Source of the DNA: Actinoplanes xinjiangensis
GTDB taxonomy: Bacteria > Actinomycetota > Actinomycetes > Mycobacteriales > Micromonosporaceae
Reading direction: 5' to 3'
Length of the DNA: 64,000 bases
Assembly (NCBI RefSeq): GCF_003148685.1
Contig: NZ_QGGR01000014.1
Coordinates: forward strand, 62,001-126,000
A program made the translations under genes and the position numbers. Shown piece by piece: positions 10,256 to 18,930 of the stretch. Positions within the stretch are counted from its first letter, which is position 1. Every line of letters starts with the position of its first letter. Below the pieces are notes generated by a model. It saw nothing but the letters and a program-made list of their open reading frames with translations, was not told the origin of the DNA and did not search any database.

Positions 10256-10927
10256 TCAGGCGTTGCGGATGGCTTCGCCGGCCAGTTCGATGCGGATCTT
10301 CTTGCCTACGAGGACGCCGCCGGACTCCAGGGCCACGTTCCAGAGGAGGCCGTAGTCCTCACGGTCGAGTTCGGCGGTGGCGCTGAAGCCGAAGATCTCC
10401 CGGCCGTAGGGGTCACGGCGGGCACCACCGAACTCCATGTGCATGTCGATCGGCCGGGTCACGGCCTTGACCGTCAGGTAGCCCTGGATCACGAAACGGC
10501 CCGAGGCGCGGGTGGCCGCGGCCGGCAGGTCGGCGACGGTCCCCCGTCGGCCCAGCGGATTGTTGCGCAGCCTCGCCCAGTTGAAGATCGGGTCGCTGTC
10601 GGCCTCCCAGGCGATACCGGTACTGCGGTACTCGATCGTCGGGTAACGCGCGACGTTCAGGAAGTCCGGACTGGACAGGTGCGCGTCCCGTTCCGGGTTG
10701 TGGGTGTTGATGCTGTCCGTACGAATCGAGGCACTGATCGATGAGCGCAGTGGATCGGTGGCCACCACGATCGTCGCCGTACCCCGCGCGAATTCCCCCC
10801 GAATCGGACTGACCATCATGTGCTGCGCCACGAAACCTATTCGTTTATGCGCCTCGTCCAGTGTGTAAACGCCTGGATCCGGAATGACCAGGCCGTTCCA
10901 GTCGCGAACCGGCCGTTCGACCGTCAC
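10256..10927 (-). CDS. YceI-family lipid-binding-fold protein
   Basis: Start chosen at the GTG at 10927 (VTVERPVRDWNGL), preceded by GGGGGAGAGCTAC; an ATG further upstream at 11020 lacks a site. The 223 residues show YceI features: GVYTLDEAHKRIGFVAQHM (about 20-38), SISASIRTDSINTHNPERDAHL, a F-N-V-x-R-Y-P motif (SPDFLNVARYPTIEYRSTGI) and G-x-L-T-V-K-x-V-T-R-P near residue 150. YceI proteins form a lipocalin-like barrel that binds polyprenoid-type lipids. No signal peptide is seen, so this copy is probably cytoplasmic, as is common in actinomycetes. Confidence 0.9.
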   Translation of the reverse strand: MTVERPVRDWNGLVIPDPGVYTLDEAHKRIGFVAQHMMVSPIRGEFARGTATIVVATDPLRSSISASIRTDSINTHNPERDAHLSSPDFLNVARYPTIEYRSTGIAWEADSDPIFNWARLRNNPLGRRGTVADLPAAATRASGRFVIQGYLTVKAVTRPIDMHMEFGGARRDPYGREIFGFSATAELDREDYGLLWNVALESGGVLVGKKIRIELAGEAIRNA

Positions 10928-11410
10928 GTAGCTCTCCCCCTCGGCAGCACCGCGCCGCACGACGGCGCACGAGCCCCCCGGCCCGCCTGATGCTGAATTC
11001 GCGAGGATTCTATGCACCACAATATTCAGACAGTTAACCCCCCGATTGCATTACGTGGTGACCGCCACACTGGATCGACCCACCTCAGATCGGCCGTTGC
11101 CTGACAAAGTGGTGCGCATTTTCCACCACCAAAACATGAACAGCGAAACATTTCCGGACGATCCAGCAGTGTCTGCGGAGCGTGTCGGAAGGACGACACG
11201 GAGCGTGAGCACTGCCACGGTGGACACAGAGCGTGACCCGCCTGCCAGGCCGGTGGCCGACCTCACCCGTTGGTGAACCGTCCAAGGACGTCCCCATCCG
11301 CGGGCAACCCACGACCGACGATCCACGACCGTCCGGTGGCCCGGTCGCGCCGCCGACGAGGCTCCCGGACGACGACCGGGCGGGCCACGACTGACCAACT
11401 GGCTGGCCAG
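10928..11410. other. Intergenic region upstream of yceI
   Basis: No supported gene between the YceI start and the tandem repeats at 11411. The stretch around 11020-11045 is AT-richer than its surroundings (ACAATATTCAGACAG) and may hold the yceI promoter. Around 11180-11235, GGAGCGTG/AGAGCGTG recurs three times. Confidence 0.4.
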
Positions 11411-11665
11411 AGGTCGGACCGAGTAGCCAGCGAGGCCCGTGCGCGGAACGGCTGAGGACAGACCTGGCCAGCGAGGGCCAGCTCGCGGGTCGCTGAGGAC
11501 AGACCAGGCCAGCCCAGGGCCGGCTCGCGGTCGCTGAGGACAGACCACGAGCCGGCGAGGCCCGTTCGCGGACCGGCGGAGACAAACCACGGTCAGCGGA
11601 GGGCCGGCTCGCGGAACGGGTGAGGACGGACCAGGGCCCGGCGGAGGGCCGGCTCGCGGAACGAC
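11411..11665. repeat. Tandem array of ~41-45-bp units
   Basis: Six consecutive imperfect units each start with GAGGACAGACC or a variant and end with GGCTCGCGGAACG or a variant, beginning near 11411, 11452, 11493, 11534, 11577 and 11620. Unit length varies (41, 41, 43, 43, 45). The array stops about 45 bases before the DUF4259 gene start. No protein-coding signature. Confidence 0.85.
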
Positions 11666-11710
11666 TTAAGGTCGACCGAGCGATGACGATGATCGACCGG
11701 AGGAAACGCA

Positions 11711-12124
11711 ATGGGCACGTGGGACTTCGGGCCGTTCGACAACGATGACGCTGCCGACTGGAGTGGCGACCTTCAGGACACGGATCCGGCCCGGCGTGCC
11801 GTCCTCATCCGGGAGACGCTCGACGAAGTGCTGCACGAGGACGAGTACCTGGAGGCTGACGTCGCCAACCAGGCCATCGCGGCGGCGGCCGTGATCGCCT
11901 CGCAACTGCCCGGCGGTACGCCGCTGACGACCGCCTACGCCCCGGACTTCCTGACCGCCGGCGAGACTCTCGACCTGCCGGACGACCTGCCCGCACTGGC
12001 CCTGCGCGCGCTGGACCGGATCGCCGGCGACGACTCCGAGTGGAGCGAACTGTGGGAAGACGGCCTCCCCAAGGCCCTCGCCGCCCTGCGCCCCGTCCGC
12101 GAGGCACTGGAGTCCGCGGTCTGA
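11711..12124 (+). CDS. DUF4259 domain-containing protein
   Basis: The ATG follows GGAGGAAACGCA. The 137-residue protein starts MGTWDFGPFDNDDAADW, the hallmark of DUF4259, followed by an all-helical acidic region (ETLDEVLHEDEYLEADVANQ-type). DUF4259 proteins are small, soluble and of unknown function, scattered through bacteria. It is a single-gene unit, with the next gene on the opposite strand. Confidence 0.88.
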   Translation: MGTWDFGPFDNDDAADWSGDLQDTDPARRAVLIRETLDEVLHEDEYLEADVANQAIAAAAVIASQLPGGTPLTTAYAPDFLTAGETLDLPDDLPALALRALDRIAGDDSEWSELWEDGLPKALAALRPVREALESAV

Positions 12125-12209
12125 CCGCCGCCGCGACCGGAACCACCGGGACATGCGCGGGGCCACCGCAGCCTGAGTGGCCACCGCCCGCGCCCCGGCA
12201 CCCCGGACG

Positions 12210-12614
12210 TCACTGGGTGATGTTGACCATCCATGGGATGCCGAACCGGTCGACCAACTGGCCGAACTCGTCACCCCACATCTGCTTCTCCAGAGGCACC
12301 CGGACCTGGCCGCCGACCGACAGCTTCTCCCAGGCGCTGCGCAGCGTGTCACCGTCGGGGCCGCTCAGGCTGACCGTGATGCTCTCGCCGGGCTTGTACT
12401 CCATGCCGGGCGGGCAGTCGGACGCCATCAGCGTGTAGCCCTGCGGTGTCTCCAGCTGCGCGTGCATGATCAGGTCGGCCGATGCCGGGTCGGGTGCCCC
12501 GAACTCACCGAACGTGTTGACCTTCAGCTCGCCGCCGAAAACCGAGTGATAGAACTCGATGGCCTCGCGCGCTTTGCCGTCGAACGTCAGATACGGGTTG
12601 AGCGTGGACGTCAT
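12210..12614 (-). CDS. VOC-family protein (PhnB-like glyoxalase fold)
   Basis: Start chosen at the ATG at 12614 (MTSTLNPYLTFDGKAREA), which matches PhnB-like N-termini and has GGAG six bases upstream; a GTG at 12641 would add nine residues. The 134 residues show the paired beta-alpha-beta-beta-beta units: AIEFYHSVFGGELKV near 20, IMHAQLETPQGYTLMASD near 55-75, and WEKLSVGGQVRVPLEKQMWGDEFG near 100-120. Members of this group resemble 3-demethylubiquinone-9 methyltransferase-like/PhnB proteins with no assigned reaction. Confidence 0.88.
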   Translation of the reverse strand: MTSTLNPYLTFDGKAREAIEFYHSVFGGELKVNTFGEFGAPDPASADLIMHAQLETPQGYTLMASDCPPGMEYKPGESITVSLSGPDGDTLRSAWEKLSVGGQVRVPLEKQMWGDEFGQLVDRFGIPWMVNITQ

Positions 12615-12784
12615 GGGTCGCTCCATCGTCGTCGTTGACACGGTTCCTCGGACGTTAGACCCGGCCTACGACATTTTTCGGCGGATCCCGGTGCCACCAC
12701 CCGCCCGGGGCACGACGGGCACGTTCGATGTCGTACCCCGGCGGTAGCATCCGGCGCAGTGAACTGAATCGATGGGGAGGCACG

Positions 12785-14608
12785 ATGACGGCGACCGGTG
12801 AACCCGACGTCACCGTGCTCGACCGGCGGCTCCGGCTGGCTCTGCTCGACCGGACCGGATCCGACGTCCGGTTCGTCGGCCTCGTCGATCAGGCCCTGAC
12901 CTCGGCCCTGCAAACCGGCACGGCGGGCCTGCCTCATGTGCTGTACCTGAGCCTCCTGCGAGCCGGCCTGAGCAGCCCGGCACCGAACGGTTCCGAGCCG
13001 GGCGGCCAAAACCCGAGCGACACCGGCCCCAGCAGCCGGCACCGGAGCGAGACCGGACCGAGCGTCCAGGTCCCGAGCTACACCGGACCGAGCGTCCAGG
13101 GCCCGAGCTACACCGGACCGAGCGGCCGGCACCCAGACGACACCGGACCGAGCGGCTGGCACCCGAGCAACACCGGACCGAACGGGGTCGGGCCGAGACA
13201 GGCCGGGCTGATCGGCGGCGGTCGGGGGTGGCGGCTGCTTCCGTTCGCGCCGGAGGGGGTGCCCGCGCCCGGGGACGAGTTGGAGGCCTGCCTGCGGGAG
13301 ATCCGGGCCCAGTGGAGTGCGCACACCGCCCGGCATCTCTATCCGACACCGGCCGAGTGGCTACAGGCGCTGCTTCCGCCGGCGCCGCTGGCCGGGAACC
13401 CGTATTCGCTGGCCCGGCTGATGCGGGTGTTCGCCGTACATCTGGCGCCGACCGACTGTGGCACCGCTGCGTCCCTGGCCGACCTAATCGAGGATCCCGG
13501 CGAGGCGGCGATCGCCCAGGGTGCGCTGGTCGGGGCCGGTCTGGCGGCGCACGACCTCGATCGGGAGGAGCGGGCCTGGTCGCGGCAGCGCCATCTGCTG
13601 ACCCGGATGCCGTCGTGGTCCTGGCCGGGCGGCCGGGACGTGCACGACCGGGATGTCCTGGCCTATCTGCGGCCCGATCACCGGGCCCGGTTCGATACCG
13701 CGGTCGGGGTGCTGCCGTTCTCCACGGGGCTGGGGCACGCTCTGCTCACCGGTCTGCCGGCGCTGAGCGAGGTGCATCGGGGTGCGTATGCGTGTCACCG
13801 TTCGGCGGTGTACACCGAGCAGCGGCTCTGCGGTCGCCGCCCGGATCCGGAGGCGGCGGCCGTGCACGACGAGGTGCGGCGTGACCCGATGGCGGCCGGG
13901 CCGATCGTCGCCGCTGTGGTGTCCGCGAACGAGCAGGTGCTCGGCGCCGCGGAGCTACCGGTGGGCGACCCGGTGTACCGGTTGTATGCCCGGATCACGG
14001 CCCGGACGACGCGGGCCCACCGGCTCGGTGCCGACGATCTTGCCCCGGAGCCGGTTCCCGCCGTCTTCGATCTGCGGCGCCTGCCGGCGTATGCCGAGAT
14101 CGTCCGGCGGAACGCGGACACCCCGATCGTCGCCGCCCTGGCCGCCCGGGTCCGTGCCGAGGCGATCGCCCGTGACGACCGGGAGGCGCTGCTGATCCTG
14201 GCCGACGCCGGTTATGCCGACCCGGATCCGCTCCTCGACGAGCCGACGCGGCCGCGGCGACACCGCGAGCCGTTCGGCGGGCCGGGCCACGCCGAGCCGA
14301 AGCGCAGGCCGGGTCATGTCGAGCCGAAGCCCAGTCCGGGAAACGAACCGGAGATGTCGATTCTGCTCTTCCGGCATCGGCCGGATGAGGCCGTTCGGCG
14401 GGTCGCCGCCGCCGTCAGCGCCGACTGGACGGTGGCGGCCGCCATGCTGGAGCACGCGGCCGCGGAGTTGCTCGCCCTGGCCGGGCCGCGGATTGCCCAC
14501 GACCTGCATGACGCCGTGGTGCGGGCGGTGGCGTGCGCCGCCCCACCGTGCGCCGCCCCACCGACGGTGGTCGACGGCACCCACCCACCTTCGGGCGCAT
14601 CCGCCTGA
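12785..14608 (+). CDS. Protein of unknown function with internal decapeptide repeats
   Basis: The ATG at 12785 follows GGGGAGGCACG. I do not recognise the family of this 607-residue soluble protein. Residues 1-65 look helical (VRFVGLVDQALTSALQ). Residues about 77-136 are six 10-residue repeats of the form PSxTGPSxxx. The rest is a helical, Ala/Arg-rich body (about 150-510) with features such as YPTPAEWLQALLPP and DDREALLILADAGY, then a second small repeat (PGHAEPKRRPGHVEPKP) near 500-515. The C-terminus ends in Pro/Ala-rich sequence with CAAPPCAAPP. No membrane segment or signal peptide is visible. Confidence 0.7.
   Translation: MTATGEPDVTVLDRRLRLALLDRTGSDVRFVGLVDQALTSALQTGTAGLPHVLYLSLLRAGLSSPAPNGSEPGGQNPSDTGPSSRHRSETGPSVQVPSYTGPSVQGPSYTGPSGRHPDDTGPSGWHPSNTGPNGVGPRQAGLIGGGRGWRLLPFAPEGVPAPGDELEACLREIRAQWSAHTARHLYPTPAEWLQALLPPAPLAGNPYSLARLMRVFAVHLAPTDCGTAASLADLIEDPGEAAIAQGALVGAGLAAHDLDREERAWSRQRHLLTRMPSWSWPGGRDVHDRDVLAYLRPDHRARFDTAVGVLPFSTGLGHALLTGLPALSEVHRGAYACHRSAVYTEQRLCGRRPDPEAAAVHDEVRRDPMAAGPIVAAVVSANEQVLGAAELPVGDPVYRLYARITARTTRAHRLGADDLAPEPVPAVFDLRRLPAYAEIVRRNADTPIVAALAARVRAEAIARDDREALLILADAGYADPDPLLDEPTRPRRHREPFGGPGHAEPKRRPGHVEPKPSPGNEPEMSILLFRHRPDEAVRRVAAAVSADWTVAAAMLEHAAAELLALAGPRIAHDLHDAVVRAVACAAPPCAAPPTVVDGTHPPSGASA
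13013..13192 (+). repeat. 30-bp tandem repeat inside the unknown gene (6 copies)
   Basis: Six consecutive 30-base units, centred on ACACCGGACCGAGCG, encode PSYTGPSVQG-type decapeptides. Two adjacent copies near 13071 and 13101 are nearly identical. Confidence 0.9.
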
Positions 14609-14675
14609 CCACCGGCCGGGACGGCGCACCACCCACGGTGATCAACGGCCGATGTGCCCGGAGCATCACCACGAG
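14609..14675. other. Short spacer before the 55-bp array
   Basis: No gene or recognisable signal; it continues the low-complexity base usage of the preceding gene's 3' end. Confidence 0.3.
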
Positions 14676-14990
14676 CGCGGCGCGAAGCCGCCGACCGGGC
14701 CCCGGCCCGATGGGGATGCGCCCACCCAACGCGCCCGCGCCATGGGGTGCGACCACCTGCCACGCCCCCGCAAAGCCGCCGAACGAATCCCGGCCGAAGG
14801 GATACGCCCACCGAACACGCTCGCGCGAAGCCGCCGACCGAACCCCCGCCCGATGGGATGCGACACCGGCCACGCCCCCGCGAACCCTCCGACCAAACCC
14901 CCGCCCGATGGGATGCGACACCGGCCACGCTCGTGCGAAGCCGCCGACCGAACGCGGGGCCGGTGGGATGCCGACCACCGGATACGCCCG
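14676..14990. repeat. 55-bp intergenic tandem repeat array
   Basis: Units start GCTCGCGCGAAGCCGCC or GCCCCCGCGAACCCTCC and end GATGGGATGCGACACCGGCC. Exact 55-base spacing is seen between units at 14764, 14819, 14874 and 14929, with a shorter degenerate unit from 14676. The array lies between convergent genes (unknown protein and ppdK); the following 160 bases to ppdK have no other recognisable feature. Confidence 0.92.
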
Positions 14991-15154
14991 TGAGGCGCCT
15001 TGCGGTCCGGGGTTGCAGCGGCTCGCGCCGTAGTCCGGGAGGGGTGGAAAGGCGGTAGTGCCCGGTCCGTACCGAAGAAGGATCTTGAAGGGGACCGGGA
15101 GTGGCGGGTGCGCAGCGAACCGCCCGCACCCACCACCCGGCTGAGAGAGCAAAG

Positions 15155-17833
15155 TCAGCGGTGGTCGGAGCCTTCGGCGGTGACGGCGGCCCGGCCGGCT
15201 TCGAGGCGGGCGATCGGTACGCGGAACGGGGAACAGGAGACGTAGTCGAGGCCTACCTCGTGGAAGAAGTGCACCGAGTCGGGGTCGCCGCCGTGTTCAC
15301 CGCAGACGCCGAGTTTGAGGCCGGGGCGGGCGGCGCGGCCCTCTTCGGCGGCGATGCGGACCAGGCGGCCGACGCCGTCGGCGTCGATCGACTCGAACGG
15401 GGAGATGCCGAAGATGCCGAGTTCGAGGTAGCGCCAGAAGAATGCGCCTTCGACGTCGTCGCGGGAGAAACCCCAGGCCATCTGGGTGAGGTCGTTGGTG
15501 CCGAAGGAGAAGAACTCGGCGGCTTCGGCGATCTGGCCGGCGGTCAGGGCCGCTCGCGGGACCTCGATCATGGTGCCGATCAGGATGTCGACACCGGAGT
15601 CGCCGACGATCGAGGCGATGATCTTCTCGGCTTCGGTGCGGACGGTCTCGAGTTCCTGGACGGCGCCGACGAGCGGGACCATGATCTCGGGGCGCGGCCT
15701 GCCGCCCTCGGCGGCCAGGGCGACGGCGGCCTCGGCGATGGCCCGGACCTGCATGGCGAAGAGGCCGGGAATGACCAGGCCCAGCCGTACGCCGCGCAGG
15801 CCCAGCATCGGGTTCTGCTCGTGCATGCGCCGGACGGCGGCGAGCATCTGCTCGTCCTGTTCGACACGCTGGCCCTGCTCGTGGGCGACGGCCACCTTGA
15901 CGGCCAGTTCCTCCAGCGACGGCAGGAATTCGTGCAGCGGCGGGTCGATGAGCCGGATGGTGACCGGCAGGCCGTTCATCTCCCGGAAGATGTCGAGGAA
16001 GTCGGCCCGCTGAAGTGGTTGCAGGGCGGCGAGGGCCTCGTTGCGGTCGGTCTCGGTGCGCGCCAGGATCAGGCGTTCGACGAGTTCACGGCGGTCGCCG
16101 AGGAACATGTGCTCGGTCCGGCACAGGCCGATGCCCTGGGCGCCGAAGCGGCGGGCGCGGGCGGCGTCGAGCCCGGTGTCGGCGTTGGTGCGCACCCGGA
16201 GGCGGCGCTTGCCGTCGGCGTGCGTGATGATCCGGTGCACCGCGGCGACCAGCGGATCGTTGGCGTTCGCCGGGTCGAGGTCGCCCTCGAAGTACTGCAC
16301 GACCTCGCTGGGCCGGACCGGGACCTCGCCGAGGTAGACACGGCCGGTGGTGCCGTCGATGGAGATCATGTCGCCTTCACGGACGGTCTCCGCGCCGATC
16401 GTGAACGAGGACGCCGAGACCTCCATCTCGTCGGCGCCGCAGACGCAGGTCTTGCCCATGCCGCGGGCGACGACGGCGGCGTGTGACGTCTTGCCGCCGC
16501 GGCTGGTGAGGATGCCGTTGGCGGCGATCATGCCGGGCAGGTCGTCGGGGTTGGTCTCGCGCCGGACCAGGATGACCGGCTTTCCTTCGGCCGCCACCTC
16601 GACGGCGCGCTGCGAGGTGAAGACGACCTCGCCGTAGGCGGCGCCCGGGGACGCGCCGACTCCGCGTGTCAGCGACGACGGCGAGTCCGACAGGTCGAAG
16701 CGGGGGAACATCAGCTGGGCGAGCTGGGCGCCGGTGACCCGGTGCAGGGCCTCGTCGAGGTCGATGACGCCCTCGTCGACGAGCTGGGCCGCGATGGTGA
16801 ACGCGGCGGCCGCGGTGCGCTTGCCGACCCGGGTCTGCAGCATCCACAGTTTGCCGCGCTCGATGGTGAACTCGATGTCGCACAGGTCCCGGTAGTGGCC
16901 CTCCAGAGTGGCCATGATCTGCATCAGCTCGTCGTAGGAACGCTTGTCGAGCTGTTCCAGGTCGGCCAGCGGCAGCGTGTTGCGGATGCCGGCGACCACG
17001 TCCTCGCCCTGCGCGTTGGACAGGTAGTCGCCGTAGACGCCCTGCTCGCCGGTGGCCGGGTCGCGGGTGAAGGCGACGCCGGTGCCGGAGTCGGCGCCCA
17101 GGTTGCCGAAGACCATGGCGACCACGTTGACGGCGGTGCCCAGGTCGGTCGGGATGCGTTCCTGACGACGGTAGAGGATGGCGCGGTCGGCGTTCCACGA
17201 GCGGAACACCGCCTCGGTGGCGAGGTCCAGCTGCTCACGCGGGTCCTGCGGGAACTCGTGACCGGTGTGCTTGGCGAACACCTTCTTGTACGCGGTGACC
17301 AGCGCCCGTAGGTCGTCGGCGTCGAGCTGCACGTCGTCGCGGACACCCTTGGCGGCCTTCGCGTCGTCGAGGGCCTTCTCGAACTCGTGGCCGGGCACGT
17401 CGCACACCGTCTTGCCGAACATCTGGATGAGACGCCGGTACGAGTCCCACGCGAACCGGTCGTTGCCGCCGGCCTGCCGGGACAGCCCGTCGACGGAGGC
17501 GTCGTTGAGGCCCACGTTGAGGACGGTCTCCATCATGCCGGGCATGGAGAACTTGGCTCCGGACCGCACCGACACGAGCAGCGGATCGGCCGGGTCGCCG
17601 AGGCGCCGGCCCATCTTCTCCTCGAGCGCGGCGAGGTGCTCGTCGATCTCGGCGGCCAGACCGTCGACGTGGGTGCCGTTGCGCAGGTACTGCTGACACG
17701 CCTCGGTGGTGATGGTGAAGCCGGGAGGCACGGGCAGGCCCAGGTTGGTCATCTCCGCGAGATTGGCGCCCTTGCCACCCAGCAGATCCTTGAGGTCCTT
17801 GTTGCCCTCGGCGAAGTCGTAGACGAACTTCAT
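15155..17833 (-). CDS. ppdK: Pyruvate, phosphate dikinase
   Basis: The ATG at 17833 (MKFVYDFAEGNKDLKDLLGG) follows GGAGGTAGAGGC; 892 residues is normal for the family. It interconverts pyruvate + ATP + Pi and phosphoenolpyruvate + AMP + PPi. Visible: nucleotide-grasp region (LLGGKGANLAEMTNLGLPVP), the conserved MPGMMETVLNVGLND segment, the phosphohistidine loop GGKTSHAAVVARGMGK (about 450), and the PEP/pyruvate barrel with GTNDLTQ and the catalytic CGEHGGDP near the C-terminus. In a soil actinomycete it may serve gluconeogenesis or PPi-linked energy metabolism. It is monocistronic as far as seen. Confidence 0.97.
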   Translation of the reverse strand: MKFVYDFAEGNKDLKDLLGGKGANLAEMTNLGLPVPPGFTITTEACQQYLRNGTHVDGLAAEIDEHLAALEEKMGRRLGDPADPLLVSVRSGAKFSMPGMMETVLNVGLNDASVDGLSRQAGGNDRFAWDSYRRLIQMFGKTVCDVPGHEFEKALDDAKAAKGVRDDVQLDADDLRALVTAYKKVFAKHTGHEFPQDPREQLDLATEAVFRSWNADRAILYRRQERIPTDLGTAVNVVAMVFGNLGADSGTGVAFTRDPATGEQGVYGDYLSNAQGEDVVAGIRNTLPLADLEQLDKRSYDELMQIMATLEGHYRDLCDIEFTIERGKLWMLQTRVGKRTAAAAFTIAAQLVDEGVIDLDEALHRVTGAQLAQLMFPRFDLSDSPSSLTRGVGASPGAAYGEVVFTSQRAVEVAAEGKPVILVRRETNPDDLPGMIAANGILTSRGGKTSHAAVVARGMGKTCVCGADEMEVSASSFTIGAETVREGDMISIDGTTGRVYLGEVPVRPSEVVQYFEGDLDPANANDPLVAAVHRIITHADGKRRLRVRTNADTGLDAARARRFGAQGIGLCRTEHMFLGDRRELVERLILARTETDRNEALAALQPLQRADFLDIFREMNGLPVTIRLIDPPLHEFLPSLEELAVKVAVAHEQGQRVEQDEQMLAAVRRMHEQNPMLGLRGVRLGLVIPGLFAMQVRAIAEAAVALAAEGGRPRPEIMVPLVGAVQELETVRTEAEKIIASIVGDSGVDILIGTMIEVPRAALTAGQIAEAAEFFSFGTNDLTQMAWGFSRDDVEGAFFWRYLELGIFGISPFESIDADGVGRLVRIAAEEGRAARPGLKLGVCGEHGGDPDSVHFFHEVGLDYVSCSPFRVPIARLEAGRAAVTAEGSDHR

Positions 17834-18154
17834 GCCTCTACCTCCGGTTAAGAATCCGCGGCGGATAACCACTCCTGCCCTGGGATTCGTAAGGCTAAGC
17901 GCGACCCGTGTGAATAGTTAACAGTCCCGTGGCTTTTTCCACACGGGTACGGGCATCACTGAGCGGTACACGCTCTCTCCGCGCAGTAATGAGCACCACG
18001 GTTGCCGGGCGACAAGGGGCCGGCTGCTGATCGGGTGGTGGGGAGGGTCCGCCGGCACGGTTCACGGCGGAAACTAAGCGCGCCGCTGCGAATTCCACGG
18101 GGGAAGAACTCGCAACGGCGCACCGCGAACATTAGACGACGATCGTCGCCGTGT
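17834..18154. other. ppdK upstream region
   Basis: This 321-base gap lies between the ppdK start and the end of the upstream lipoprotein gene, both on the minus strand. An AT-richer patch near 17910-17925 (GAATAGTTAACAG) could be part of the ppdK promoter. I see no gene, riboswitch or strong hairpin. Confidence 0.35.
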
Positions 18155-18850
18155 CTATCCCACGCGCTGAACGACCGATCCGACGAGCCGCTGCCAGTCG
18201 CTCTCGAAGTTCGGCGCGGGGCTCGCGTTGTTGAGCTGGTAGATGGCGTAGCTGTCGACGAGCACCACATTGCGGGTGCGCAGCACGGCCACGGCGACGT
18301 CCGCGGTGCCGGGATGCGCCGCTTCATACTGCTTGTGGCGCACGATCACGAACCCCGACCAGGCACCCTCGTTGAGGTCGCGCACCTCGACCGTCTCGGT
18401 GTAGGCGGGCTCGTTGCGGTCGGCCGTCACGGTCGCCGGCACCTCGGAGGTCGGCGCGCACTGGTCGGCCACCGTCCGCAGCAGCGACTGACCGGCCGTG
18501 GCACTGGCCTCGTCGCCGTAGACGAGGGCGGACTGCTGGAGCGTCTGCGCGCCCTTCTCCCCCTCGTCGGCGGCGTTCGACCAGACCATCTCCGCGCCGG
18601 GCGGCGCCTGCGGAGGCGGCAGTGTGCCACCGCAGAAACTGACGAGCGTCTGCGGTGCGGCGCTCTCCACCGGGGCGGCCCACGCCGGGCCGATCTCAGC
18701 GGGTTGCAGGAACGCGCCGCGCATGGTGGTGACGGTGATCAGCCCGGCATCCGGATCGGGTTCGTCGGAGGAGCTGCACCCGGCCGCCATCATGACCAGG
18801 GCGCAGGCGGCGCCGAGGGCGGCACGGACGGGTCTGGCGGTCAGGAACAT
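18155..18850 (-). CDS. Secreted lipoprotein, sensor-domain-like
   Basis: The 231-residue protein has a lipoprotein signal: positive N-terminus, hydrophobic run (AALGAACALVMMAAG) and lipobox with Cys at about residue 25 (MAAGCSSS). The mature part resembles extracellular sensor domains of the PknH type found free or on kinases in actinomycetes: two likely disulphide cysteines (VSFCGGTLP and VADQCAPTS) and a WSGFVIV...DVAVAVLRTRNVVLV ending. Ligand unknown. It is divergent from glcD with about 80 bases between. Confidence 0.72.
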   Translation of the reverse strand: MFLTARPVRAALGAACALVMMAAGCSSSDEPDPDAGLITVTTMRGAFLQPAEIGPAWAAPVESAAPQTLVSFCGGTLPPPQAPPGAEMVWSNAADEGEKGAQTLQQSALVYGDEASATAGQSLLRTVADQCAPTSEVPATVTADRNEPAYTETVEVRDLNEGAWSGFVIVRHKQYEAAHPGTADVAVAVLRTRNVVLVDSYAIYQLNNASPAPNFESDWQRLVGSVVQRVG

Positions 18851-18930
18851 CCGGCCATCCTGCCAGACTGGCCCCTTCCCGCCGATCAGGGTTAGCGTGA
18901 CCTCCTGGCAGTGTCGCCGAGGAGGATCCG

